A DNA stretch of 64,000 nucleotides, taken from contig NZ_KB904654.1 of assembly GCF_000380165.1 (NCBI RefSeq), forward strand, positions 1 to 64,000, given 5' to 3'. Numbering within the stretch: position 1 is the stretch's first letter; the number at the start of each line of letters is the position of its first letter. This stretch comes from Wenjunlia vitaminophila DSM 41686. GTDB taxonomy: Bacteria; Actinomycetota; Actinomycetes; Streptomycetales; Streptomycetaceae. Below, in pieces: positions 8,531-17,298 of the stretch. Below the pieces are notes generated by a model. The model saw nothing but the letters and a program-made list of their open reading frames with translations, did not search any database and was not told the DNA's origin. The position numbers were made by a program, and so were the translations under genes.

Positions 8531-9754
8531 ATGAGGAACCGTTTCGTCCGAGGCGTGGCAACACTCGCCGGCCTCGTGCTCGCCGGCACCGGCACCGCCG
8601 CCGTGAACGCCACCACGGCAGCCGCGGACGTCTACGACTGCCCGGCCGGCTACTGGTGCGGCTGGACCGGCGAGAGCGCCACCGGGCAGATGTTCAAGAC
8701 GAACAAGGACGTCGCGGACCTGGGAAGCCTGGACAACACGTTCTACTCGTACGTCAACCACACCAACCTGATCTCCTGCCTCTACGACGCCAGGAACTAC
8801 GACGTGTCGGGCGGCTACCATGCCCACTCCCCCGACGAAGCGGGCGCGTACACCTCCTACACCCGGCCGTCGATCAGCTCGATCAAGTTCGTCCGCACCA
8901 AGCGCGAGTGCGGCTCACCCGCCTACCCGTACTGGTTCTCCGATCCCTCCCCCACGGCCTCCGGCTTCGGGGACATGAACGCCGACCGCATGGCCGACGT
9001 CATCGTCCGCGACAAGGCGGGACGGCTGTGGTTCACCCCGGGCAACGGCACCGGCCGGCTCATCGGCGCCGGCGGCTGGAACAGCATGAGCGCCCTCACC
9101 CGGCACGGCGACTTCAGCCGCGACGGCCGCGAGGACCTCATCGCCCGCGAGGCGGCCACCGGCAAGCTGTGGCTCTACCCCGGCACCGGCACCGGCTCCC
9201 TCGGCTCCCGCCAACTGATCGGCTCGGGCGGCTGGAACAGCATGCGCCACATCACCGCCCTCGGCGACCTGACCGGCGACGGCCGCTCCGACCTGGTCGC
9301 CGTCGAGAAGGCCACGGGCAAGCTCTACCTGTACCCGGGCACCTCCACCGGCAAGCTGGGGCCGCGCACGCTCATCGGCTCGGGCGGCTGGAACGCCATG
9401 AACGCGCTCGTGGGCATGGGCGACACCAACGGCGACCGCCGCCCCGACCTGTACGCGCGCGAGGCGGCCACCGGCAAGCTGTGGCTCTACCCGGGCACCT
9501 CCACCGGCAGGCTCGGGTCCCGCACGCTCATCGGCTCGGGCGGCTGGAACGCCATGGCCAACTTCATCGCGGTCGGCGACTCCTCCGGCGACGGACGTCC
9601 CGACCTGCACACCGTCACCAACGAGAACTACGTCATCGACGGGTACCCGGGCAACCCCGGATGGCTGCTCACCTACCAGGGCCTGGGCAACGGCCGCCTG
9701 GCGAGCGGCGTGCGGACCAACGGCGACTGGTACCTCCTCAACGGCTTCTGCTGA
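8531..9754 (+). CDS. Secreted I36-like / FG-GAP repeat protein
   Basis: A 407-residue exported protein. Residues 1-31 form a signal peptide (Arg-rich start, hydrophobic GVATLAGLVLAG, Ala-rich end). Residues 33-125 contain spaced cysteines and the pattern DVYDCPAGYWCGWTG, typical of the peptidase-inhibitor I36 / beta-gamma-crystallin-like domain of actinobacteria. Residues 135-400 hold about four FG-GAP/VCBS-type repeats with Asp-rich calcium loops (GDLTGDGRSDL, GDTNGDRRPDL) and the recurring LIGSGGWN. Such repeats form a beta-propeller-like ligand-binding surface. ATG 8531 is preferred over ATG 8522 because the GGGGGGA ribosome site sits 9 bases upstream of it. It is probably extracellular; inhibitor or binding function is inferred. 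A strong hairpin follows. Confidence 0.85.
   Translation: MRNRFVRGVATLAGLVLAGTGTAAVNATTAAADVYDCPAGYWCGWTGESATGQMFKTNKDVADLGSLDNTFYSYVNHTNLISCLYDARNYDVSGGYHAHSPDEAGAYTSYTRPSISSIKFVRTKRECGSPAYPYWFSDPSPTASGFGDMNADRMADVIVRDKAGRLWFTPGNGTGRLIGAGGWNSMSALTRHGDFSRDGREDLIAREAATGKLWLYPGTGTGSLGSRQLIGSGGWNSMRHITALGDLTGDGRSDLVAVEKATGKLYLYPGTSTGKLGPRTLIGSGGWNAMNALVGMGDTNGDRRPDLYAREAATGKLWLYPGTSTGRLGSRTLIGSGGWNAMANFIAVGDSSGDGRPDLHTVTNENYVIDGYPGNPGWLLTYQGLGNGRLASGVRTNGDWYLLNGFC
8971..9640 (+). repeat. Internal tandem coding repeat, 156-bp period
   Basis: Within the secreted protein gene, blocks repeat every 156 bp (52 codons). The GGCCACxGGCAAGCT core occurs at about 9155, 9311 and 9467, and a shorter related block lies near 9010. 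The DNA is nearly identical between some units (GCGCGAGGCGGCCACCGG-type stretches), which points to recent duplication or homogenisation. Confidence 0.8.
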
Positions 9755-9816
9755 GCCCTGAGCCCGTCCGCGCACCGGGCGGGACAGGGCTCGGGGACCG
9801 GCCGTTCCGACGGCGA

Positions 9817-9846
9817 CGGGGGAGAACCCGCCCGGGTTCTCCCCCG
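9817..9846. terminator. Perfect 14-bp stem terminator hairpin
   Basis: CGGGGGAGAACCCG (9817-9830) pairs perfectly with 9833-9846 across a 2-nt apex (4-nt effective loop), 62 bases after the secreted-protein stop codon. There is no T-tract. It acts as the likely transcription end for the secreted protein and insulates it from the MITE and the inositol phosphatase gene. Confidence 0.75.
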
Positions 9847-9871
9847 TTCCGCACCGGCACCCTCCCGGCCC

Positions 9872-10052
9872 CTAGGGCCTGTCTGATAAATCCCGCCTGG
9901 GTCGTGACGCCTGGCACGCACGCTCGCTGCGTTGTCGGGATCGTCCATGTACGCCCAGTACGAGGACGACCCTCCGCCTTGCGATCGCACGCACCAGACG
10001 CCGCGACCCCCGCCCTCCGGGCGGACGGCGCTACTTATCAGACAGGCCCTAG
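9872..10052. mobile_element. Complete MITE-like foldback element with CTAG target duplication, copy 2
   Basis: The ends are perfect 18-bp inverted repeats: CTAGGGCCTGTCTGATAA at 9872-9889 and its complement at 10035-10052. If CTAG is the duplicated 4-bp target, the element proper is 9876-10048 (173 bp, ends GGCCTGTCTGATAA). A TA duplication is an alternative reading. The interior is itself nearly self-complementary (left GTCGTGACGCCTGG against right GTCGCGGCGTCTGG, and TCGTCC against GGACGA), so the whole element folds back. No transposase is encoded. CTAG targeting recalls IS5-group elements, but the parent element is not identified. The right CTAG contains the TAG stop codon of the inositol phosphatase gene. 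Confidence 0.85.
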
Positions 10053-10849
10053 TCGTGCCAGGCGCCCAGCTCGTCCACGAGCCGCTGGAGCGGGTCGAAG
10101 ATGCCCGGGACGGCGACCACGGTCAGCTCCTCCGAGGGGACCTGTCCGGGACGGCCGCCGACCAGCGCGCCGGACTCCCGGGCGAACAGCACCCCGGCGG
10201 CGTAGTCCCAGCGCTTCAGGCCCCGCTCGTAGTAGCCGTCGAGTCGCCCGCAGCCGACGTCGCACAGGTCGATGGCCGCGGCCCCGGCCCGGCGGATGTC
10301 ACGCACCTGGGGCAGCAGGGCCCGCACCACCTCGGCCTGGTGGGCGCGGCGCTCGGCGACGTACCCGAACCCGGTCGCGATCAGCGCCTGCTCGAACGGG
10401 GGCGTGTCCCTGCAGTGGACCCGCTCGCCGTCCCGGAAGGCCCCCTGACCCTCCGCGGCGTGGTAGAGCTCGCCGCGCATCGGGGCGGCGACCACACCGA
10501 CCACGGCGCGCCCGTCCACCTCGGCAGCGATGCTCACGCCCCATGACGGCAGGCCGTAGAGGTAGTTGACGGTGCCGTCCAGCGGGTCGATCACCCAGCG
10601 GACGCCGCTGCTCCCGACGGTGGTGCCGCCCTCCTCGCCGAGGAAACCGTCCGTCGGCCTCCGTTCGGAAATGAAGTCGGTGATCAGCTTCTCGGCCGCC
10701 ACGTCCATCTCGGTGACCACGTCGATGGGGCTGCTCTTGGTGGCCGCCACGGCGAGGTCGTCGGGCCGTCCGGTGCGCAGCAGCTCACCAGCCCTGCGGG
10801 CGGCCTCCTGCGCGATCTCCAGCAGTTCGGTCACGGGGGCTTGGGTCAC
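10049..10849 (-). CDS. Inositol monophosphatase family protein
   Basis: A 266-residue Mg2+/Li+-type sugar phosphatase. The family metal-binding motifs are clear: GEEGG near residue 70, WVIDPLDGTVNY near residue 88 and WDYAAG near residue 215. It probably dephosphorylates inositol-1-phosphate or a related sugar phosphate, feeding inositol lipids or mycothiol; fructose-bisphosphate or histidinol-phosphate activity cannot be excluded. GTG 10849 is chosen, with an AGGGA ribosome site just upstream; the longer frame runs antisense into the ferrochelatase gene. Its TAG stop lies inside the boundary of the mobile element, so the insertion kept the reading frame exactly intact. Confidence 0.88.
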   Translation of the reverse strand: MTQAPVTELLEIAQEAARRAGELLRTGRPDDLAVAATKSSPIDVVTEMDVAAEKLITDFISERRPTDGFLGEEGGTTVGSSGVRWVIDPLDGTVNYLYGLPSWGVSIAAEVDGRAVVGVVAAPMRGELYHAAEGQGAFRDGERVHCRDTPPFEQALIATGFGYVAERRAHQAEVVRALLPQVRDIRRAGAAAIDLCDVGCGRLDGYYERGLKRWDYAAGVLFARESGALVGGRPGQVPSEELTVVAVPGIFDPLQRLVDELGAWHD

Positions 10850-10901
10850 GGGATATCCCTGTCTGTGGTGCGTTGTGGTGGTGCGGTGTTCCCGCGCCCG
10901 G

Positions 10902-12032
10902 TCAGTCCAGGCCGGCGGCTGCCGGCCGGCGGGCGCGGGGGTTGGGACAGCAGCCCAGGGGGCAGATGTCGTGGCTGGGCCCGAGGGCGCCCAGGGCCGG
11001 GCGGCTCGGCTGCTCCCCGCGTTCGGCGGCGGCCCGTTCCAGGACGAGCTGTCGCACGGCGGCGACGAACCCGGGGTGGGCTCCGACGGTGCGGGCCCGG
11101 GTGACCGGGAGGTCCAGGTCCGCGGCCTTGGCCGTGGCCTCGGTGTCCAGGTCGTACCTGACCTCCATGTGGTCGGAGACGAAGCCGATGGGGACCATGA
11201 CCGCCGCCACGGCTCCCGCCTCGCCGAGGGCCTCCAGGTGGTCGCAGACATCCGGTTCCAACCAGGGGACGTGCGCGGCGCCGCTGCGGCTCTGGTAGAC
11301 GAGCTCCCACGGCCGGCCGGCGACCCCGGTCGCCTCGGCCACGCCCCGCGCGACCAGGTCGGCCACGTCCCGGTGCTCGGTGACGTAGACGCCGGGGTCG
11401 CCGTGCTCGTCGGTCGGGCCCGACGTCCCGGCCGCGGCGGTCGGGATGGAGTGCGTAGTGAACACCAGGTGGGCCCGGTCCCGCAGTTCCTCGGGCAGTT
11501 CGCCGAGCGCGGCCAGGGTCGAGTCGATCATCGGCTCGACGAACCCGGGGTGGTTGAAGTAGTGCCGCAGCTTGTCCACGGTCAGCTCCGGATGCCCCTC
11601 GGCGGCCAGCATCGCCAGGGCGTCGGCCAGGTTCTCCCGGTACTGACGGCACCCCGAGTAGGAGGCGTAGGCGCTGGTGGTGAGGGTCAGCACCCGGCGG
11701 ACGCCGTCGCCGACCATCTCCCGCAGGGTGTCCACGAGGTAGGGGCGCCAGTTCCGGTTGCCCCAGTAGACGGGCAGCTCGAGACCGTGGTCCAGGAAGT
11801 CCGCACGCAGGGCGGTCAACAGCTCGCGGCACTGCTCGTTGATCGGGCTCACCCCACCGAACCGGTAGTAGTGCTCCCCCACCTCGGCGAGCCGCTCCCG
11901 AGGGATGCCACGGCCGCGGGTCACGTTCTCCAGGAACGGGATGACGTCCTGCGGACCCTCCGGTCCGCCGAAGGAGAGCAGCAGCAGGGCGTCGTAGGGG
12001 GCGGTGTCCGCCACGGTGCGCAGATCGGGCAT
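10902..12032 (-). CDS. hemH: Ferrochelatase (coproporphyrin III type)
   Basis: A 376-residue enzyme inserting Fe2+ into a porphyrin. In actinobacteria the substrate is coproporphyrin III in the coproporphyrin-dependent haem route, so it is also called CpfC. Landmarks are [11 protein letters not shown] near the start, the SPIN motif in GGVSPINEQ, the [15 protein letters not shown] region, the metal/active-site His in FTTHSIP, and a C-terminal cysteine cluster [10 protein letters not shown]. That cluster, with the cysteine in SGCRQY, is consistent with the [2Fe-2S] cluster described for actinobacterial ferrochelatases. The start is MPDLRTV at 12032, with AGGA upstream. The gene lies 52 bp upstream of the inositol phosphatase on the same strand. 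Confidence 0.93.
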   Translation of the reverse strand: MPDLRTVADTAPYDALLLLSFGGPEGPQDVIPFLENVTRGRGIPRERLAEVGEHYYRFGGVSPINEQCRELLTALRADFLDHGLELPVYWGNRNWRPYLVDTLREMVGDGVRRVLTLTTSAYASYSGCRQYRENLADALAMLAAEGHPELTVDKLRHYFNHPGFVEPMIDSTLAALGELPEELRDRAHLVFTTHSIPTAAAGTSGPTDEHGDPGVYVTEHRDVADLVARGVAEATGVAGRPWELVYQSRSGAAHVPWLEPDVCDHLEALGEAGAVAAVMVPIGFVSDHMEVRYDLDTEATAKAADLDLPVTRARTVGAHPGFVAAVRQLVLERAAAERGEQPSRPALGALGPSHDICPLGCCPNPRARRPAAAGLD

Positions 12033-12243
12033 GTCACGATCCTGCCACCTCGGGGTCCGGGGGCCGCTCCCGCCCCGGGACGGGCGGCGCCAACGGCGCG
12101 TCATGCCTTCCTCGTCGACTCGAAATATCACCAGACAGCCCGCACCGAGGTGTGTAACCTGTCAACGATACAAACACGCCTTACCCAATGGCCTGGTCCC
12201 GGTGCGCCATCAAGACCGGTGCGTTCTGAACCGTGGAGTGCCC

Positions 12244-13617
12244 GTGCTCGCCCCGTATCGAGCGATCTTCGCCGCGCCCGGCGCCAGGGCCTTCTCCGGT
12301 GCCGGTTTCGTCGCCAAGATGCCGATCTCCATGCTCGGCATCGGCATCGTGACGATGATCTCCCAACTCACCGGCGAGTACGGGATCGCGGGCGCGCTGT
12401 CGGCCACCCACGCGCTGTCCCTGGCGGTGCTCGGCCCCCAGATATCCCGTCTGGTCGACCAGTTCGGCCAACGCCGGGTGCTGCGGCCCGCACTTCTGGT
12501 GACCGTCCTGGCAGTGACGGGTCTCGCGGTGTGCGCCAGCCTGGGGGCACCCACCTGGACCTGGTTCCTGTGCACCGCCCTCGCCGGGTGCACGCCCAGC
12601 ATGGGGTCGATGGTGCGGGCCCGCTGGGCCCACCTGTACGGGGGGACGCCGAAGCTCCACACCGCCTACTCGTTCGAGTCGGTGCTGGACGAGGTCTGCT
12701 TCATCATCGGGCCCATCATCTCCATCGGCCTGTGCACCGTCCTGTTCCCCGCCGCCGGTCCGGTGCTGGCGATCACTCTGCTGACCGTCGGGGTCTTCGC
12801 GATCACGGCCCAGCGGTCCACCGAACCGCCGCCGCACCCCAAGGTGCGCGCGGGCAGGGGCTCGGCACTGCGCTCCCCCGGGCTTCAGGTCCTGGTGGGG
12901 ACGTTCGCCGCGGCCGGGGCGATCTTCGGCAGCGTGGACGTGATCACCGTGGCGTTCGCCGACGAGCAGGGCCACAAGGGGGCGGCCAGCCTGGTCCTGG
13001 CGGCGTACGCCCTCGGCTCGTGTGTCGCCGGCATCGTCTTCGGCCTGATGGGGCCGAGGGGGCGGGCCCAGCGCCGCTTCCTGATCGGCGTGGTCGCCAT
13101 GGCCGCGAGCATGCTCCCGTTGCAGTTCGTCGGCAGTCTCCCCGCCCTGGGTGTCGCGGTCTTCGTCGCGGGGTTGGCCATCGCCCCGACCATCGTCACC
13201 ACGATGGCACTGGTCGAGCGCATGGTCCCGCGGGCACAGCTCACCGAGGGAATGACCTGGGTCAGCACCGGACTCGCCGCCGGCGTGGCGGCCGGGGCCG
13301 CGGTCTCCGGATGGGTCGTGGACCGTTCCGGGGCGCAGACGGCCTTCCTGGTCTCGGCCTGCGCCGGGGCGCTGGCGGTGCTGGTGGCGAGCCTGGGGCT
13401 GCGCCGGCTGCGGGACGTTGAGGTGTCGTCCGGGGAGACGGGCCAGAAGTCCGTCCCGCCGGACGCCGGAGCACCGGGTCAGGACCGGAACGCACCGTCG
13501 CCCCCGGCCCCCGAGGCCGAACGCAGCACCGCCCCGGGCACAGGAGGAGCACATGACGAGGACGGGCACCTGGCCGCGGCGGACGAGCCCCGGGGTCTGG
13601 AGCAACTGGGCGGGTAA
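12244..13617 (+). CDS. MFS transporter
   Basis: A 457-residue integral membrane protein of the major facilitator superfamily. About twelve hydrophobic helices are visible, with a typical arginine-containing loop between helices 2 and 3 (LVDQFGQRRVLRPALL) and a second half starting near LQVLVGTFAAAGAIFG. The C-terminal 50 residues are hydrophilic and Pro/Ala-rich. Its architecture resembles exporters of the drug/sugar-efflux type, but the substrate is unknown. GTG 12244 (or 12238) is preferred, with GGAG just upstream; a frame extending to 12004 lacks coding character and crosses the ferrochelatase promoter. The last 65 bases overlap the next gene in another frame, so the two are probably translated together. 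Confidence 0.82.
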   Translation: MLAPYRAIFAAPGARAFSGAGFVAKMPISMLGIGIVTMISQLTGEYGIAGALSATHALSLAVLGPQISRLVDQFGQRRVLRPALLVTVLAVTGLAVCASLGAPTWTWFLCTALAGCTPSMGSMVRARWAHLYGGTPKLHTAYSFESVLDEVCFIIGPIISIGLCTVLFPAAGPVLAITLLTVGVFAITAQRSTEPPPHPKVRAGRGSALRSPGLQVLVGTFAAAGAIFGSVDVITVAFADEQGHKGAASLVLAAYALGSCVAGIVFGLMGPRGRAQRRFLIGVVAMAASMLPLQFVGSLPALGVAVFVAGLAIAPTIVTTMALVERMVPRAQLTEGMTWVSTGLAAGVAAGAAVSGWVVDRSGAQTAFLVSACAGALAVLVASLGLRRLRDVEVSSGETGQKSVPPDAGAPGQDRNAPSPPAPEAERSTAPGTGGAHDEDGHLAAADEPRGLEQLGG

Positions 13618-14884
13618 CGTCCGGGCCCACCCCACCCGCACCGTCCGCCCGGCCACCGTGGAAGAGCTGGCACGGCAGGTGCGGAGGGCCGCCGAGGACG
13701 GTCTGCGGATCAAGGCGGTGGGGACCGGGCACTCGTTCTCCGCGGCGGCGGCCACCGACGGGCTGCTGGTCCAGCCCCAGGGGCTCACCGCCGTGCGGGA
13801 GATCGACCGGGTGGCCGGAACGGTCACCGTCGAGGCGGGGCTGCCGTTGCGCGAGCTGAACCGGGTGCTGACCGCCGAGGGACTCGCCCTGACCAACATG
13901 GGCGACATCATGGAGCAGACCGTGGCCGGAGCGGTCAGCACCGGCACCCACGGCACCGGCAGGGCCTCCGGCTCACTCGCCGCCCAGGTCCGGGCGGTGG
14001 AGCTGGTCCTGGCCGACGGCACCGTGGTCACCACCTCCGCCCGGGAGCGGCCGGAGCTGTTCGACTCGGCCCGACTCGGCCTGGGGGCGCTGGGGGTCGT
14101 CAGCGCGCTGACCTTCGCGGTGGAGCCGGCGTTCCTCCTCACCGCACAAGAGGAGCCCATGCGGTTCGACCGGGTGATCGCGGAGTTCGACCAGTTCGTC
14201 GCCGAGAACGAACACTTCGAGTTCTACTGGTTCCCGCACACCCGTGGCTGCATCACCAAGCGCAACAACCGCAGCCCGGGACCGGCGGCGCCCCTCCCCC
14301 GCTTTCGCGGCTGGGTGGATGACGAACTGCTGTCCAACGGTGTCTTCCGGGCGGCCTGCGCGCTCGGCAGGACCGTGCCGGCGACGATCCCGGCCGTGGC
14401 CCGACTCTCCTGTCGGGCCCTGGGCGCGCGCAGCTACACCGACACCTCCTACAAGGTGTTCACGAGCCCCCGCCGGGTCCGCTTCGTCGAGATGGAGTAC
14501 GCGGTGCCGCGGGCCGCCGCCGTGCCCGCGCTGCGCGAGCTGCGGCGCTTGGTGGACCGCTCCGACTGGCGGATCAGCTTCCCGGTCGAGGTGCGCGTCG
14601 CCCCGGCCGACGACCTGTGCCTGTCCACCGCCTCGGGACGGGACACCGCCTACCTCGCCGTCCACATGTACCGGGGCACCGATCACCGGGCCTACTTCGC
14701 CGCGGTCGAACGTGTCATGACGGCGCACCAGGGGCGCCCTCACTGGGGGAAGGTGCACGGCAGGGACGCCGCGTACCTGGCCGACGCCTATCCCCGGTTC
14801 GGCGAGTTCACCGCGGTGCGGGACCGGCTGGACCCGGACCGCCGGTTCACCAACGACTACGTGCGCCGCGTGCTGGGGGAGTGA
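13553..14884 (+). CDS. FAD-linked sugar-1,4-lactone oxidase (ALO family)
   Basis: A 443-residue flavoprotein. The N-terminal FAD-binding PCMH/VAO domain shows RPATVEELARQVR and the loop AVGTGHSFS (about residues 30-65), followed by GALSTGTHGTG-like VSTGTHGTGR near residue 130. The C-terminal ALO domain ends with HWGKVHG near residue 398, followed by a conserved YP/F pattern. D-arabinono-1,4-lactone or L-gulonolactone oxidases of this family make ascorbate-like products with release of H2O2; some actinobacterial members are alditol oxidases. ATG 13553 has an ideal AGGAGG site and overlaps the MFS gene, suggesting transporter and oxidase act on the same compound or product. The substrate is not determined. 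Confidence 0.85.
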   Translation: MTRTGTWPRRTSPGVWSNWAGNVRAHPTRTVRPATVEELARQVRRAAEDGLRIKAVGTGHSFSAAAATDGLLVQPQGLTAVREIDRVAGTVTVEAGLPLRELNRVLTAEGLALTNMGDIMEQTVAGAVSTGTHGTGRASGSLAAQVRAVELVLADGTVVTTSARERPELFDSARLGLGALGVVSALTFAVEPAFLLTAQEEPMRFDRVIAEFDQFVAENEHFEFYWFPHTRGCITKRNNRSPGPAAPLPRFRGWVDDELLSNGVFRAACALGRTVPATIPAVARLSCRALGARSYTDTSYKVFTSPRRVRFVEMEYAVPRAAAVPALRELRRLVDRSDWRISFPVEVRVAPADDLCLSTASGRDTAYLAVHMYRGTDHRAYFAAVERVMTAHQGRPHWGKVHGRDAAYLADAYPRFGEFTAVRDRLDPDRRFTNDYVRRVLGE

Positions 14885-15397
14885 AGCGGCGCGACAACCG
14901 GCGCGCCAGTCAGGGAGCCCGCCCCCTGAACGCCCCGTCACCACCTGGGATCACGCGGTCCGGCGGGTCCCGTTCGGAGCAGTCGAGGGCATACGAAAAG
15001 ATCAACCAGAAGAAACGATGAGAGGGCGCGTCGAAACATCCGAAAACGTCCCAGTCTGCGAAGATGAACACCGTTGCGGGGGAACGCCCGGCCGGGGCAG
15101 GGTGTCAACTCCAGCGCCACCACCGAAATTCGACGGCGCGGTGGTCCACTCACATGGGCCAAATGGAGTACTGTGCCCAGGGTGCCGCAGCAGAGGATGG
15201 AAAGGGACAACGCGGGGTGACATGAGGGCGTCACGCAGCGTTGCGAACAGGTAACCGTGCCATAACGGCGGGCCGGGGAACTTCCCGACACGCCAGGCAA
15301 CTCGCAAGGTTGTGGCAGGCTGCACCCGGGCAGGCCACACTCGTCCAACGGGAGCAGCGACGCAACGGACGTCGGCAGGCACCACCGGGAGGTTCCC
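14885..15397. other. 513-bp region upstream of sepH
   Basis: This holds the sepH promoter. A candidate -10 TACTGT lies near 15169-15174. The stretch 14990-15075 is comparatively A-rich. An open frame at 15018-15254 has weak start signals and no protein-like composition, so I do not call it. No terminator is obvious after the oxidase gene. Confidence 0.4.
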
Positions 15398-16417
15398 ATG
15401 CCCGAACTGCGTGTCGTGGCCGTCAGCAACGACGGCACACGACTGGTGCTCAAGGCTGCCGACAACACGGAGTACACGCTCCCCATCGACGAGCGGCTCC
15501 GCGCCGCGGTCCGCAACGACCGCGCCCGTCTCGGCCAGATCGAGATCGAGGTCGAGAGCCACCTCCGCCCACGCGACATCCAGGCGCGGATAAGGGCCGG
15601 CGCGAGCGCCGAGGAGGTCGCCCAGCTCGCCGGCATCCCGGTGGACCGGGTGCGCCGCTTCGAGGGCCCGGTGCTGGCCGAGCGCGCCTTCATGGCCGAG
15701 CGTGCCCGCAAGACCCCGGTGCGCCGCCACGGCGAGAGCACCGGTCCGCTCCTCGGGGACGCGGTGGCAGAGCGCCTGCTCCTTCGCGGCGCCGAGAAGG
15801 ACTCCGCCCAGTGGGACTCCTGGCGCCGTGACGACGGCATCTGGGAGGTGCTGCTGGTCTACCGGGTCGCCGGTGAGCCGCACTCGGCGAGCTGGACCTA
15901 CGACCCGCCGCGCCGTCTGGTCCAGGCCTGCGACGACGAGGCCCGGGGCCTGATCGGGGAGACCACCGAGCACCCCGAGCCGAGCTTCCCCTTCGTCCCC
16001 CGCATCGCCCGGCTGCCCCGCGACCGGACCACCGACCGGGACCGCGACAGGCCCAGCGCTGGCTCGAGTCGTTCCGAGGAGGACCGGGACTCGCTGACCA
16101 GCCTGCTGGACGTGGTGCCGAACTTCCGTGGCGACATGGTGGTGCCCGACCCTCCGGCAGCCGCGACACCGCCGTCGGAGGAAGCCGAGCAGGCGGACGA
16201 GTCAGCGGAGGCGGCTCCTCCCGCCCCGGCGGCGAGTGCGGGTGCCGGCTCGGCCTACGCCGACGTGCTGATGCCGCGCTCGGTGAGCGGCCACCGGGAC
16301 CGACTCGTCGGCAGCACCGACCGCCAGGCGGAGGCCGACGGCGTCCGTCCCGGGCGCCGGGCCACCGTTCCCAGTTGGGACGAGATCGTGTTCGGCAGCC
16401 GGCGGAAGAAGGACTGA
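15398..16417 (+). CDS. sepH: Septation protein SepH (cell-division regulator)
   Basis: A 339-residue homologue of the actinobacterial SepH protein (DUF3071), which binds FtsZ and promotes filament assembly during septation in Streptomyces and mycobacteria. The N-terminal domain (1-165) includes the conserved start MPELRVVAVSNDGTRLVL and a helix-turn-helix (AEEVAQLAGIPVDRVRRFEG, near residues 70-90). A low-complexity, acidic and Pro/Ala-rich linker (about 195-290) and a short conserved C-terminal region ending in WDEIVFGSRRKKD follow. The GGGAGG ribosome site fits ATG 15398. A terminator hairpin separates it from the convergent rhodanese gene. Name based on sequence and conserved neighbourhood. 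Confidence 0.92.
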   Translation: MPELRVVAVSNDGTRLVLKAADNTEYTLPIDERLRAAVRNDRARLGQIEIEVESHLRPRDIQARIRAGASAEEVAQLAGIPVDRVRRFEGPVLAERAFMAERARKTPVRRHGESTGPLLGDAVAERLLLRGAEKDSAQWDSWRRDDGIWEVLLVYRVAGEPHSASWTYDPPRRLVQACDDEARGLIGETTEHPEPSFPFVPRIARLPRDRTTDRDRDRPSAGSSRSEEDRDSLTSLLDVVPNFRGDMVVPDPPAAATPPSEEAEQADESAEAAPPAPAASAGAGSAYADVLMPRSVSGHRDRLVGSTDRQAEADGVRPGRRATVPSWDEIVFGSRRKKD

Positions 16418-16422
16418 CCGCC

Positions 16423-16454
16423 GGCGTCCGGGGACCCACGGGCCCCCGGACGCC
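16423..16454. terminator. Bidirectional terminator between sepH and sulfurtransferase
   Basis: GGCGTCCGGGG (16423-16433) pairs perfectly with 16444-16454; the 10-nt loop contains a further CCC/GGG pairing. It lies in the 41-bp gap of two convergent genes. Confidence 0.75.
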
Positions 16455-16458
16455 TCGC

Positions 16459-17298
16459 TCACCCGCGGTCCCGTCCCGTGGCCACCGGGCGCTGCGGGTC
16501 CCCCGACCACTCACTCCAGGAGCCGGGGTACAGCGCGGCCGGAACGCCGGTCAGGGCGAGGGCCAGGATCTCGTGGGCGGCGGTGACGCCCGAGCCGCAG
16601 TAGACGCCCACCCGGACCCCGGGCTCCGCGGCTCCCAACGCGGCGAACCGGGCGGCCAGGACGTCACGGTCCAGGAACCGTCCCCCCGCGTCAACGTTGG
16701 CGGTGGTCGGCGCGCTGACCGCGCCGGGGATGTGCCCGGCGACCGGGTCCACCGGCTCGACCTCGCCCCGGTACCGCTCCGCGGCCCTGGCGTCCAGAAG
16801 CAGCCCGGAACGCGCCAGTTCCGCGGCCTGGTCCGCGGTGAGCACGGGCATGCCGCCCGGACGGACGGTGAAGTCACCCTTCTCGTCCTCGGGCACCGCC
16901 CGATCGAGTGGGAACCCCGCGGCGGTCCAGGCCCGAAGCCCGCCGTCCAGGACCCGCACCCGGCCGTGACCCGCCCAGCGCAACAGCCACCAGCAACGCG
17001 CCGCCGCCATCGACGACGCGGCGTCGTACACCACCACCTCCCGGTCCGCGCTCACCCCTGCCCGGCGCATCACCGTCTGGAAGGCCTCCGGCTCCGGCAA
17101 CGGGTGACGGCCCCCGGCGCTCGGTGGCCCCGCCAAGTCGGTGTCCAGGGCCATGAAGTGGGCACCCGGGATGTGACCTTCCGCATAATCGGACCGGCCC
17201 GGCGGCCCACCGAGCTGCCAACGGATGTCCAGAACGACCGGGCTTGTCGCCCCGGCGAGGTCACGGGCCAGCTCTTCGCTGGTGATGAGGGAGTTCAT
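16459..17298 (-). CDS. Thiosulfate/3-mercaptopyruvate sulfurtransferase (two rhodanese domains)
   Basis: A 279-residue tandem rhodanese. The N-terminal inactive domain (1-140) starts with ISSEELARDL-like ITSEELARDLAG and includes GHIPGAHF. The C-terminal catalytic domain (155-279) has the active cysteine in VYCGSGVTA near residue 235. The CGSGVT loop matches mercaptopyruvate-type sulfurtransferases (CG[S/T]GVT) more than classical rhodaneses (CRKGVT), so 3-mercaptopyruvate is the likelier donor. It acts in the cytoplasm, moving sulfane sulfur to thiophilic acceptors. It is convergent with sepH, separated by a terminator. Upstream lies the 17.4-18.1 kb repeat array. Confidence 0.9.
   Translation of the reverse strand: MNSLITSEELARDLAGATSPVVLDIRWQLGGPPGRSDYAEGHIPGAHFMALDTDLAGPPSAGGRHPLPEPEAFQTVMRRAGVSADREVVVYDAASSMAAARCWWLLRWAGHGRVRVLDGGLRAWTAAGFPLDRAVPEDEKGDFTVRPGGMPVLTADQAAELARSGLLLDARAAERYRGEVEPVDPVAGHIPGAVSAPTTANVDAGGRFLDRDVLAARFAALGAAEPGVRVGVYCGSGVTAAHEILALALTGVPAALYPGSWSEWSGDPQRPVATGRDRG

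Noticed and set aside
15018-15254. Plus-strand frame of 78 codons upstream of sepH
   Set aside because: Weak start signal and no protein-like pattern; more likely part of the sepH promoter region.
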